Part shown: one piece after another, positions 34,800 to 44,098 of the stretch
Layout of the letters: each line of letters begins with the position of its first letter
Numbering within the stretch: the stretch's first letter is position 1
Source: Aptenodytes patagonicus
Taxonomy: Eukaryota > Chordata > Aves > Sphenisciformes > Spheniscidae
Length of the DNA: 64,000 bases
Reading direction: 5' to 3'
Assembly (NCBI RefSeq): GCF_965638725.1
Contig: NC_134956.1
Span: 20,333,047 to 20,397,046, forward strand
The notes under the pieces: generated by a model
Databases searched by the model: none
Told to the model about the DNA's origin: nothing
Seen by the model: the letters and a program-made list of their open reading frames with translations, nothing else
Position numbers and translations under genes: made by a program

Positions 34800-37700
34800 C
34801 TGGGGACAAAGAGCACAGACATCAGGGACAGGGAGCACAGGCAATGGTGCTTGGGGTGGACGGATTCGGATGAACAGCCGAGATATGGGGAACGCTGCCC
34901 GCCTCCCTCCATGGCAGAAGATCCCCACGAGCTGCAGCACAGGGGCCGGAGAGCAGATGGCAAAGCCAACCCCGTTGCATTTCCCAGTTAAGCCGCAGTT
35001 AAGAGCAAAAAATAACATTCCGTGTTGCTGTGTAAATCTACATCTGTGACACATGTTCTGCATTTACTTCAATTTCATAAAGGCATCTGTTGTGAAACTA
35101 CAGTGGCCTTTAGCATCGTGTTTTGCGGTGTTTACCGTGCAGGGGTTTCTGCTTGCCCTGATTCCTGCATTGCCATATGGCACAGAGCAGCCTGTCAGCC
35201 GCATAACAGGACCCGGGAACCGCAGGATCCCATGGTCATTCAGGCTGGAAGGCATCTCTGGAGGTCATCTCACCTGACCTCCCTTTGAGCAGGATCCCCT
35301 CACCACCGGGCAGAGGTTTCTCATTTCATCCCACCCTCCTCCAGCCACGCTGTGTTGCAGGGAGCACACATAAGGACTGCATTAAACAAATTTAATTGCG
35401 CCATGACATGCACATGCACTGACACTCTTTAACAACTTGACTACAAGCTCCGTCTTTTACGGGAGCCGTGCCTCCGCCAGCACATAAGCCGAGCGGGACA
35501 GCCCGGTGGGACGGCATGGCCGGGAGCCACAGTGCTGCCAGCCAGCAGCGTGCGCTGAGCATCCGGCGGGATGCAGCGAGGGAAGCACAGAGGTACAAAG
35601 CCGCCACTGCCAGCAGGGCGGGCAGCCCTAATTCCCTCATTTCCTGATTTATGGGCATTTTGAGCCTGCAATTTTAATATTCCAAGATTGCTTTCTATCA
35701 GCGTGCAATTTTTCTCTTTAAGAAAGTCGAAGGGAGAAAGTCCCACATGTTCCTCCATGCGTCACGCCAAGGACCTGCCCGACCCCAGTGACACCCCGCC
35801 AAGTGCGGGGGGCGAGCCGGGGGGCTCACATTGCCTGCGGTGCCCTGGGCCAGCGCCAGCCGCCCACCCGGCACCGTCTGAAGAGCAGCCCCAGAGCGAG
35901 GGATGCCGTGGGTTTTCCCACGCCATCCGCCACGGCCCCGTGACCGGAGAGGCCACCGACCGCGGGTGCCAGGGACTCCCCATGGGAATCACACCTCTCG
36001 GGCTGGTAAGGCCGACTCAGAGGTACCTCTCAGCCCTCCGACAGCTCAAGTGATTTATTCAAGACATTACACACGCTGCAAGGAAACGTTCATTTCAGCA
36101 GGACTCCCACACTGAAGACGTGGCTTAAGAACACACCTGGCTGGGGACAGGCAGCGGGTGACAGCTCTGCAGGACAGGCGCCTTGCCGGGGCGTGCAGCT
36201 TCTGCCTGCACAGGCAGAGCCCACGTGCCTGGAGCCGGTGCTGGCGATGCCGGCTGAGCCGGTGCATGCTTTGCCACGCCGTGTGCCCAGCACTGGGTTT
36301 TAATGAGCACGGGGCGATGGGAGTTTGGAGGTGAAAAGGAAACAAGGGAGCTCCTGGGAGAGATGTGGGGATTATGTGCAAGGTGCGCAGTGGCAGTGAA
36401 GCCACCCCCGTGCTGCCAGCTCTTGTCTGCTAACCTGCCAAACCTCACCTGCCTGGCCCTGCCTGCAAACCCTGCCCTCCTGCCTGCAAACCCTGCCTCT
36501 GCAATGCCAACGGAGATTGTTAACGGCATCAAGCCAACGTCATCTAGTTGCTGAGAAGGAAACTAGAAGGTGGAAACCCAACCGGCAGCCATCTCCTCCA
36601 GGGTATCTCCAGGCCCCTCTGGAGGTCCCCGAGGCGGTGGCGTGGCCATGGTGGTGCCTTTGTACCTGACCTGCAGCCAGATGGAAGGTTTGGTGCTGAG
36701 GGCAACTGGTCTCCCAGCTGCCCCCTACCCAAACATTTAGGGGAGAGGAACCATTAAGCAAACTCTCCATCCTTAAAAATACCTAATTTCACATACTACA
36801 GTAAATCAGTTTACTTTGTGTTTGTCATGAAGAGCAGTGGGGTGAGGAATCTAAATCTAAAATTAACCTCATAAAGCTGATAAACATCAGTGGCTGTGAC
36901 CGCAAGTCTGGGGTGGACAGGCGTCTTCTCTGATTGTAATTATGTGGGCAATTAGCTTAAAATATATCAGACAGTATAAATTATTACCCAATAGCAATAA
37001 AGTCATAAAAAACCTAGAAGACAATTTCTCCTATCCTGAGACTCCTGTTAATGTAAAGAGCCCTTACAAGAAAAACTTGCTACACTAGATAGTAAAAAAG
37101 AGAATTTGGTTCCCAACATCACAGCAGAAGATTTAAAAATTTAACTGTAATAGAACAGAGCCTTGCACTTCCTAAAACTGGGAAAATAATAAACCATAGA
37201 TACTGAGCTGAGAAGCCAGGCGTTAGATGAGACAGTGAGAGAGGCAGCTAACCAGCTGCACATTTATAATCTAAATTTATTGCCGTGGTGTCTTTCACAT
37301 GTGATGACTCTCGGGCCATACTCTTTCCTGAGGATGGCTCTGAAGACCACCAGGTTCTCAAGCTCCGTGGCAACATCCCATTCAATCTTTTGTATACAGA
37401 TTGTATTATTTAGAAATAAACAAACTTTTTCATAGTACATGTACATAATTACATATCCTTAAATAAATGTATTTGTTAATATCTTTATATTAATAGTATA
37501 GTGTGTCATATAATAATGTACTAATATATAACTAGTGTGTTATACATGTGTGTGCATATGTATACATACATATATATTCAAAATTAATAGGTAGAACAGA
37601 AGCAAAGAGAGCCTGCGGTGAGTTTTCTCAAATACGAGTGTGTGCCAACAGTTTCTCAATGGCTCCTGAAGTGGCTCTCAGCCTCTGGAGCGCAACTGGA

Positions 37701-38175
37701 CGTTGCTGTTTGATGGCAGGGACCGTGCTGCAGTGATGCGCCAGGTGTCCCAACACCGGCTGGTGCCGTTTTTATGCTTGTGATGGGATCTTGCCCAGTT
37801 CCACTGAGGTCGGTGGTGTTTGCTACGCCCCTGCTCACGCGCGTAGGCATTGGCAGGGTTGGGCTTGGGAACTGCTAAGGCTGTTTTGGATCGTGTAATG
37901 AAGCAAAACAGCAACAACAAACTAATAAGAAAACAAACTGAAAAGCGTGTATTATTTTCATCCTTGGATTCTCTTCAGCACAGTTCTGACAGTAATGTAT
38001 TTCCTGACGTAGGTACCTTCAGCGCTATTTCCATACAGATGCGTATGGCTGGGCATTGTAATGCACGGGATGTTCCCCCACCTTTTCACCACGTATCGTT
38101 TTTATGCAGTGTGACGTACAGCGCAGTTCTGCCCTGCCAGCTCTGGTCCCACAGCCCCCCTGGTGACGTACTCAC
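34800..38175 (-). other. PROK2: PROK2 intron 2
   Basis: The intron has a GTGAGT donor at 38175-38170 and a CAG acceptor at 34802-34800. It contains a CR1 fragment (35216-35330) and an AT-rich stretch with alternating TA/TG near 37440-37575. In mammals an alternative exon encoding about 21 basic residues can be included at this junction; I looked for its Lys/Arg-rich coding pattern on the minus strand and saw none, though a diverged exon could be missed. Confidence 0.85.
35216..35330 (-). mobile_element. CR1 retroposon fragment (3' region)
   Basis: Plus-strand text such as GGCTGGAAGGCATCTCTGG followed by GGTCATCTCACCTGACCTCC matches the remembered antisense form of avian CR1 3' ends (ggttggaagggacctctggaggtcatct). 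The element's sense strand is therefore minus. It is truncated and moderately diverged; boundaries are approximate. Confidence 0.75.
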
Positions 38176-38301
38176 TCGGTGACTCAAAGGATGGCACTCC
38201 TCTCCCAAATTTCCCATTGGCGTGCACATTCGCAGGCTGCGGATCCAAAGGCTAACCGCACAGCACATCCCTCCTCCACACTGCTGGTCTCGGTCGCAGG
38301 C
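38176..38301 (-). CDS. PROK2: PROK2 coding exon 2 (N-terminal half of AVIT domain)
   Basis: A CTCCAG acceptor precedes GCC at 38301. The 42 codons begin [19 protein letters not shown], continue through [18 protein letters not shown] and end at CGA before a GTGAGT donor. This exon carries six of the ten cysteines, in the spacing C-X5-C-X4-CC seen in AVIT and colipase-like folds, plus the Trp (mature residue 24) implicated in receptor binding. The phase is 0 at both ends. Differences from the human peptide as I remember it are conservative (for example Arg for Lys). Confidence 0.96.
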
Positions 38302-41300
38302 CTGGAGTTCAATACAGCATGAGGCAAACAAAATGAATAATAAATATATTCCATAAATAGGACAGATCAGGTGCTCAAGAGCTGCCTCTGACACCCCACA
38401 AGTTACCATGGCTCATTAGGGCTGAAAAACAAGATTTAAGGCTGATTTGCAATACTTGTGTCTCCCATGGATCTGAACATACAGGCTCCTGGCACGTTTC
38501 AGAGTTGAGCCCAGGTTGTTTAAAGCCACGACCACATACGGAGCGGCTCAGGGCCGAACCCAGGACTGTCAGTGATTTACAGTCCCAACTTCTGAGCACT
38601 GATGGACCGTGGCACGTCCCACTCTGCTTTCCCAGAGCCTGTGTGAGCTCAGGCAAGTACAAGGACCAAGCGTACCAAACAGTCAAGAATCCTGTCTTAT
38701 GGAGAAGCTAAGATAGGAAATTATCCATTAATTTAAAGACTTTTAAGTAACTATTCCTTCTGGTTTCTTATGATAATATCTTATGGTTGAGTGCCTTTGC
38801 AAATGCAAGACTGCATGATAGTTTTATTAGGGAAGTCCAAGTGGAAGTAGCTAAAATAGAAGTTTAAATATGGATTCTGTGGTTGTTATCTAGAATTACA
38901 TGTAACTAAAATACATCTTAAATGTGTAATAGAAAAAGCTTTGCATAAGTGTCCACATCCAAGAAAATGCTACTGTGGTAGCATTCCCCCCACAAGGGGA
39001 GGGGGGGAATATTTCAGCCACTTACCCAATACAGCTTAGATAAGCACAAACCAAAATGCAAACCATTGGGTATGTTTGAAAAACTAGAAACCATGAAAAG
39101 CAATTGTCATGCTAGGGTTTGGCAACAGGTTACTGCACATCTTTTGCCTATTTTTTAACCAAAAGCTTATCAGACTTTTTATTATATGAATTTAATGCAA
39201 AAGCCAATCTCCTTTCTCCAACAAGAAATTCCATTAGTTAAAGGTTCTGATTACACCCCAAAGGTAAGCTTGATTAACTCACTTCTCTGTTAATGTCTGA
39301 CAGCAGGAGTGATAGACCAAAGGCACTGATCAGCAGTACCTAAACAGGCAACTTGTAAAAATGTACATAAAAGATGATAATGACTCTGGGGAAAACTGTG
39401 TATCAGAACAAACATTCGCTTGAGGAAAAAAGCTTACAGATCTTACCTTGGGATTTACATGATAAATGCCATTAGACTGTACTCTACTGGGTAAATATTA
39501 CACTAGCTCAACCGGCAGAAGCCAGACCAAAATACGTATTTACAGATCGGCTAGTAACTTAGGAAAAAGCTGTTGCATTAGGGCCAAGCCACTAAACAGC
39601 GTGTGTAACCCAAACGGCTAGCACTCCTCCTAAACACACATTTAACGAAGCAGACAGCTCTATGCTACAGGTGAGCCCAAACGCACAGAGTATTTACTTA
39701 TAAGACTAATATGGCCGTAAAACTACCACTACAGGCTGCCAGGTAGATAAGGTTTACTTTCTAACCTCTCTCTCTCTCTCAAAAAAAAAGTGCTCTAATG
39801 GTCTAATTTTGCTCTAGTCACAAAAACTGCAGGTCCAGTGATCTCGGCTGCCCCCGGCACGCCAGCATCCACTGCTCAGCTGGAGTCACAGGCTCTGCTA
39901 TTCTTCACCAGTCAGCTCCCGACACCCTTTTTTTCTCAACCGTATCTCAAACCCCATCCATCTCCGTGGGACTGGTCCTGGAGTGAAGTACCACTCAGCC
40001 ACAAAACAGACCTGAGTACGTCCTAGCCAGCATACACTGTGCTGACCAATTTCTTTTTAAAACTCACACACACATACATACATCTGGCAGAACTTTTAAG
40101 ACTCCCCTTCCAAAAATGTATGACAAGTTCTGAAAATATTCAACCCAAATGTTCCTGCCCACACCTTATCTCCAATGTGTAATTCATACCAATACTCCTA
40201 ATATTCACAGGACACAACAGGAAGGACATTCCTCTTCAGCACCCCATTTAAACACAGTTTAAAGATCCCGGGTGAAACGCCGGCTCCAAAGCCAACTGAA
40301 GTCAACACACGAACCGCCACTGAAGTGAGGAAGGTTTGAATCAAGTCTTTAAATTGCAAAGGAAAAGCACCTTTCAGGCTCAGAGGATGGGAACGGGAAC
40401 ACCTACATCGGCTCTCGCCTGAGATTTGCCTGTTCGTCAGAAGCCAAAAATGCTTCCAAGTGGTTTAAGCAAAAATGCACTGCAATAGTTAATAAAGTAA
40501 CATTTTCTAGTTCTAATCTATTTTTACTTTTTGAATGCACTTTGTCCTTCATCTATCATTCAGTGCTTCACAATTACTTTATTTAATGGATTAATTATGC
40601 TGTAAAGGTGTAGCCACAACTGGAATAACAGACTTATATAAACTGGTCCTCCATTGCTGGAAATATTTCTGCTTAAAAGGAACTTGAAATTCTCAAATAT
40701 TAAAAAATTCCTTCACCCTCTCTGCTCTGAACATTTATCAGTCCTGGGAACCGGTCTGACATGCGGAGAAATGCCTACGAGCCCTTTCATGAACTTCAGT
40801 GAAGTTCGGATGAGGAGCCTGGACAGCCACAGAGTAATCTGCTGCTGTGAGTACAACTTCTGATAGTTACAAAAGACATGTAAGCTCTTGAAGGAATGCA
40901 AGCGCTGGGTTATTAATCCAAAGCAAACACTAAAAAAATCATTTTACTTAAGAGTGATGCAACACCTTGGGTTAAATAACGTCTTTGGAAAAAAAATATT
41001 TTCACAACCAAAGTAAATCCCAAGCCTAAAAACAACAATAACAACAGAGGACTCATTTGCAACGGGTGGCTATTGAGAAAAAAAGCAGCACAGTCATACT
41101 TAAAAAAAAAAAAAAAAAAAAAAAAAGCAGCGTTTTGCGATGATTGCAATACCGGTGCCTGCCCTGTAAGCGGTAGGACCGGAGGAGCTGGAGGAACTCA
41201 GGGTGCACAAGCAGGAGGTGCGGTGCCCAGAGCCGGGCTCTCCCGGGGCAGGTTTGGGGGCAGCCGGGGCTGGGGGCTGCATGGCGGGGGGGCGGAGGGC

Positions 41301-42078
41301 GGGCAGCCTCCAGCCCTGGAGAAGCAGCGGGAGCCTCTGCACGCTCACGGACCAGCCTGGGGACACCCCCCCGCCGAGTCCAGGCATCCCTCGCCCCAAA
41401 GGGACAGACCCCACACCGTGGCATCCCTCACCCCAGAGACCCGCAAGCCCTGGTATCACCCACCGCAGAGAGACGCCCCATATCCTGGCATCCCTCACCC
41501 AAGACGTCACCCCAGAGACCCCCAAGCTCTGGTATCACTTAGTCCAGAGAGACCCCCAGCTCCGGGCATCCCTCACCCCAGAGAGACCCCCACGTCCCGG
41601 TACCGCTTATCCCAGACAGACCCCCAAGCCCTGGCATCTCTCATCCCCTGGCACAGCCCTCCCTTCCCCGTCCTGGTTATCATTTATCCCAGAGAGACCC
41701 CAGGTCCGGGCACCCCTCACCCTACGCGAGACCCCTCTGTCCTGGCATCACTTATCCCGGACAGACCCCCGAGCCCGGGCAGTGCTCACCCCAGAGGGAC
41801 CCCCAGCTCCGGGCATCCCTCACGGCAGAGAGAGCTCCCCTATGTCCTGGCATCACTTATGCCGGGCGGCCCCCCACGTCCCGCTATCACTCACCGCAGA
41901 CGGACCCCCAAGTCCTGTCCCCGCTCCCCGCAGCCGGCGCAGCCCCCGCCGCGGCACGCTTTCCCGCCGAGCCCCCGCCCGGCTCCAGCCCGCCTGCGGC
42001 TGCCGGTGCCGGGGCGGCGGGTCCCGTCGGTGCCGTCGGTCCCGGCCGGCCCGCGCGGTGCCGTGCGGCGGCGCTCAC
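38302..42078 (-). other. PROK2: PROK2 intron 1
   Basis: The intron has a GTGAGC donor at 42078-42073 and a CAG acceptor at 38304-38302. The 5' part is GC-rich and filled by a 34-bp-period minisatellite (about 41384-41925), followed by an A25 run on the plus strand (41102-41126). The remainder is AT-rich unique sequence with a CT microsatellite followed by A-run near 39766-39789. Confidence 0.9.
41384..41925. repeat. Minisatellite with 34-bp period in PROK2 intron 1
   Basis: Diverged tandem copies of a unit resembling CAGAGAGACCCCCAAGCC then CTGGCATCCCTCACCC. Starts at 41545, 41579 and 41613 are exactly 34 bp apart. Other copies are altered or deleted, for example a 77-bp step to 41690. About fifteen copies are estimated by eye. 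The array ends about 150 bp from the exon 1 donor. Confidence 0.85.
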
Positions 42079-42117
42079 CCCGGTGATGACGGCGCCGTGC
42101 CCCGCGGCCAGCAGCAG

Positions 42118-42152
<35 letters not shown>

Positions 42153-42186
42153 CCGGCGGCGGCGGAGCTCCCCGCAAGCTCCGCAT
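42079..42186 (-). CDS. PROK2: PROK2 coding exon 1 (signal peptide and AVITG)
   Basis: The ATG at 42186-42184 has a good context (CACC before ATG). The 36 codons start MRSLRGAPPPPV, then ten leucines, Ala, three leucines, then AAGHG and AVITG before the GTGAGC donor. Residues 1-31 form a signal peptide with an unusually uniform polyleucine core; cleavage is predicted after GHG, placing AVITG at the mature N-terminus as in all active prokineticins. MRSL at the start and VITG at the exon end match the human exon as I remember it. The ten leucines are all CTG. Confidence 0.93.
42121..42150 (-). repeat. (CTG)10 repeat coding the PROK2 signal-peptide leucines
   Basis: Ten uninterrupted CTG codons on the minus strand (CAG on plus), with three more CTG codons after one GCG (42109-42117). 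It is in frame and translated as the hydrophobic core of the signal peptide. Confidence 0.97.
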
Positions 42187-42271
42187 GGTGCCGTCCCGCG
42201 GCCGCGGTCCCTGCGCTCCCCGCGGGCGCAGCGCGGCGCAGCGGAGCCGGGCGCGGCGGCCGCCCCAGCCG

Positions 42272-42278
42272 TTATAAA
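42272..42278 (-). promoter_or_regulatory. TATA-like box of PROK2
   Basis: Minus-strand TTTATAA lies in GC-rich surroundings about 86 bp upstream of the PROK2 ATG. It implies a short 5' leader of roughly 55-60 nt. An AP-1-like TGAGTCA lies about 27 bp further upstream. Confidence 0.6.
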
Positions 42279-42304
42279 GCCGGGGGCTGCCGTTGGCGGC
42301 AGCG

Positions 42305-42311
42305 TGAGTCA
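42305..42311. promoter_or_regulatory. AP-1/TRE-like TGAGTCA upstream of PROK2
   Basis: A consensus AP-1 heptamer just upstream of the TATA-like box, in a promoter-proximal position. I saw no canonical CACGTG E-box close to this promoter, although PROK2 is clock-controlled in mammals. Binding is inferred. Confidence 0.4.
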
Positions 42312-42438
42312 CCCCCGCCCTGGCAGCGCCGCGGCCGCGGACCGCCGCGCGCGCCCCACCGCGCCCAGGTGCGCGGCCGCGGGACGAGTCTCCGCGGCTG
42401 CGGGGGGAGAGAGGGGAGCAGCCCACGGCGGTGGGGGG

Positions 42439-42956
42439 CATCCCGCAGCAGGTCCGGGGGACATCCCACGGCAGTCCAGGGGACGTCCCCGGGCTGGTCG
42501 GGGGACGTCCCGCGAATGTAGGGGGCATCCCGCAGCAGGGCTGGGCGGGACATCCCACAGCATGTTGGGGACATCCCTCAGCAGGTCTGGGGGGCCATCC
42601 TGCAGCATGTTGGGGACATCCCTCAGCAGGTGGGGGGGGGACGGACATCCCTCAACAGGTCTGGGGGGGACATCCCACAGCAGGTCTGGGGGACATCCCT
42701 CAGCAGGTCTGGGGGGCCATCCTGCAGCATGTTGGGGACATCCCTCAGCAGGTGTGTGTGGGGGGGACATCCCTCAGCAGGTCTGGGGGGGACATCCCAC
42801 AGCATGTTGGGGACATCCCTCAGCAGGTCTGGGGGGCCATCCTGCAGCATGTTGGGGACATCCCTCAGCAGGCGGGGGGGGGGGACATCCCTCAGCAGGT
42901 CTGGGGGGGACATCCCACAGCAGGTCTGGGGGACATCCCACAGCAAGTCTAGGGGG
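42439..42956. repeat. Minisatellite upstream of PROK2, ~24-bp monomers with ~120-bp higher-order unit
   Basis: CATCCC-type monomer starts recur at 20-29 bp from 42439 to 42934, about 22 copies, with monomers such as GACATCCCTCAGCAGGTCTG. Five-monomer blocks start at 42551, 42671, 42793 and (partial) 42911, giving a higher-order period of 118-122 bp. Degenerate copies continue to about 43045. The plus strand is rich in G-runs of four to ten. The array begins about 160 bp upstream of the TATA-like box. Confidence 0.92.
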
Positions 42957-43897
42957 CAGGTCCAGAGGGATACTGCAGCTGTTGGGGGGGATCCCACAGC
43001 AGGTTAGAGCACATCCCGCAGTGGGTCAGAGGCAGCCCGCAGCCACTGGAGCCAGCCTGGAGGCCTGTCTCAGCTCCAGTGCCCATGTCCCCTCTGCTTG
43101 TGCTCCTCAAACTCCCTGGCCTGCAGCAGCCCCAGCAATTCTCCTGCCAGCCCCAGCCCCGATGTTCCCCCTGCTCCCCTCTATGAATGGGAACTGCCTG
43201 CAGCCCCCGACCCGGCCTCTGCTGAGCCCCGGCAGTGCTGCGGGCATGGCTGTGGGGGGGGTCACACAGGCTGCATCTCACCTTGTCTGGGGCAGAGGAG
43301 CATCAAAGCAAATTTACCCCACAGGTCCCGAAGAATTGAATCAACCCCAGTTCTTCCTTACTGCACTTAGCCCAAGAAGTGCCAATGCTGAGTAAAAAAG
43401 TAATGCTCGTGTACTTCTTCACCTTACTCCTTTGTGGACCTGTCTGAGCGTCTGGGCACTCTGGAGCCCAAAACGCCTTTGAACTCATGTTCTCCTGCTC
43501 CTCCTCCTGCCTGCGCTTCTCCCCCCTGCTGCGGGCAGCCCCTGCCCCTGCCTGAGCCCTCCCGGCTCCCGCAGCACTCAAGGGCACAGGGAGGAAAACA
43601 ACTCTCTCCTTCGGCAGGGCTGGCTCCCACCCAAAGATCTGTGGGGAAGATGGCGGGAAGAAGGGGCAGGGGGAGCAGGGACCCCCGTTTTAGAGGCAGT
43701 GCACCACTAGCTCCTTCCAGCCTTAACGCCAGGCCATGGTCTGATTGTCTCGGTGAGCTCCTCTTTCTAGATGTACACTGCTTAAATTTAACACAAGCCA
43801 AGGTTTAATGACTAATGGTGCTACCCTCGGGCACCTCCGTCCCCTGTGGAGGGAGGACATCAGAGCCCGGTGACAGTCAGTAAAACACATGCAGAGT

Positions 43898-44098
43898 TTC
43901 CTTCCCTGCCTCTCTCTGACTGTTTTTCTTCTCTATTTTCTTTTCCTTACTTTTCCAGCTCTTTATACTTACTTCTTTTTACCTTTCCTCTCCCTCCTAA
44001 CTCCCTTTTTGTCCCTTTTCATCCCTTTTCCTGCTTCTCCGTCCCCACTTCCATCTCTCCCGTCCCTCTGTGCTGCCCGTCCCCTCCGGTATGTCCCG
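43898..44098. repeat. Polypyrimidine tract (about 200 bp)
   Basis: Nearly continuous C/T with few interrupting purines, composed of irregular TTTTC, CTCTC and TCCC blocks rather than a clean tandem repeat. It lies about 1.7-1.9 kb upstream of the PROK2 start codon. Such tracts can form triplex (H-DNA) structures. Confidence 0.8.

Larger units (their letters stand above)
34674..42186 (-). other. PROK2: PROK2 gene span (start codon to stop codon, three coding exons)
   Basis: Prokineticin 2 is a secreted peptide that activates the receptors PROKR1 and PROKR2. In mammals it is linked to gut motility, circadian output, olfactory-bulb neurogenesis and GnRH neuron development. Exons at 42186-42079, 38301-38176 and 34799-34674 join in phase 0 at both junctions and give 36 + 42 + 41 = 119 residues: a signal peptide of about 31 and a mature peptide of about 88. 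The mature N-terminus is AVITG, the motif required for receptor activation. Ten cysteines and the key Trp (mature position 24) are present. All splice sites are GT-AG. The human product, as I recall, is 108 residues; the excess is a longer signal peptide and a longer C-terminal tail. The gene appears intact. Confidence 0.95.
41200..43100 (-). promoter_or_regulatory. PROK2: CpG/GC-rich island around PROK2 promoter
   Basis: GC-rich sequence spans intron 1 start, exon 1, promoter and upstream region. CpG density is highest at about 41920-42440; the flanks are GC-rich mainly because of the two minisatellites. Long open plus-strand frames here (337 and 730 codons) result from low stop-codon density in repeats and are not treated as genes. 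Confidence 0.65.

Noticed and set aside
34454-34969. 171-codon minus-strand frame overlapping PROK2 exon 3
   Set aside because: It is in another frame from the clearly conserved prokineticin exon and resembles nothing known.
41073-42086. 337-codon plus-strand frame over PROK2 intron 1
   Set aside because: A translation of the 34-bp minisatellite and an A-run (polylysine); no known domain.
41203-43395. 730-codon open frame on the plus strand
   Set aside because: It starts at GTG, runs antisense through PROK2 exon 1 and both minisatellites, and its sequence is a translation of tandem repeats with no domain. Low stop-codon density in GC-rich repeat DNA explains it.
43434-43808. 124-codon plus-strand frame upstream of PROK2
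   Set aside because: Pro/Ser-rich translation of GC-rich DNA, with a competing frame on the opposite strand and no domain or splice evidence.
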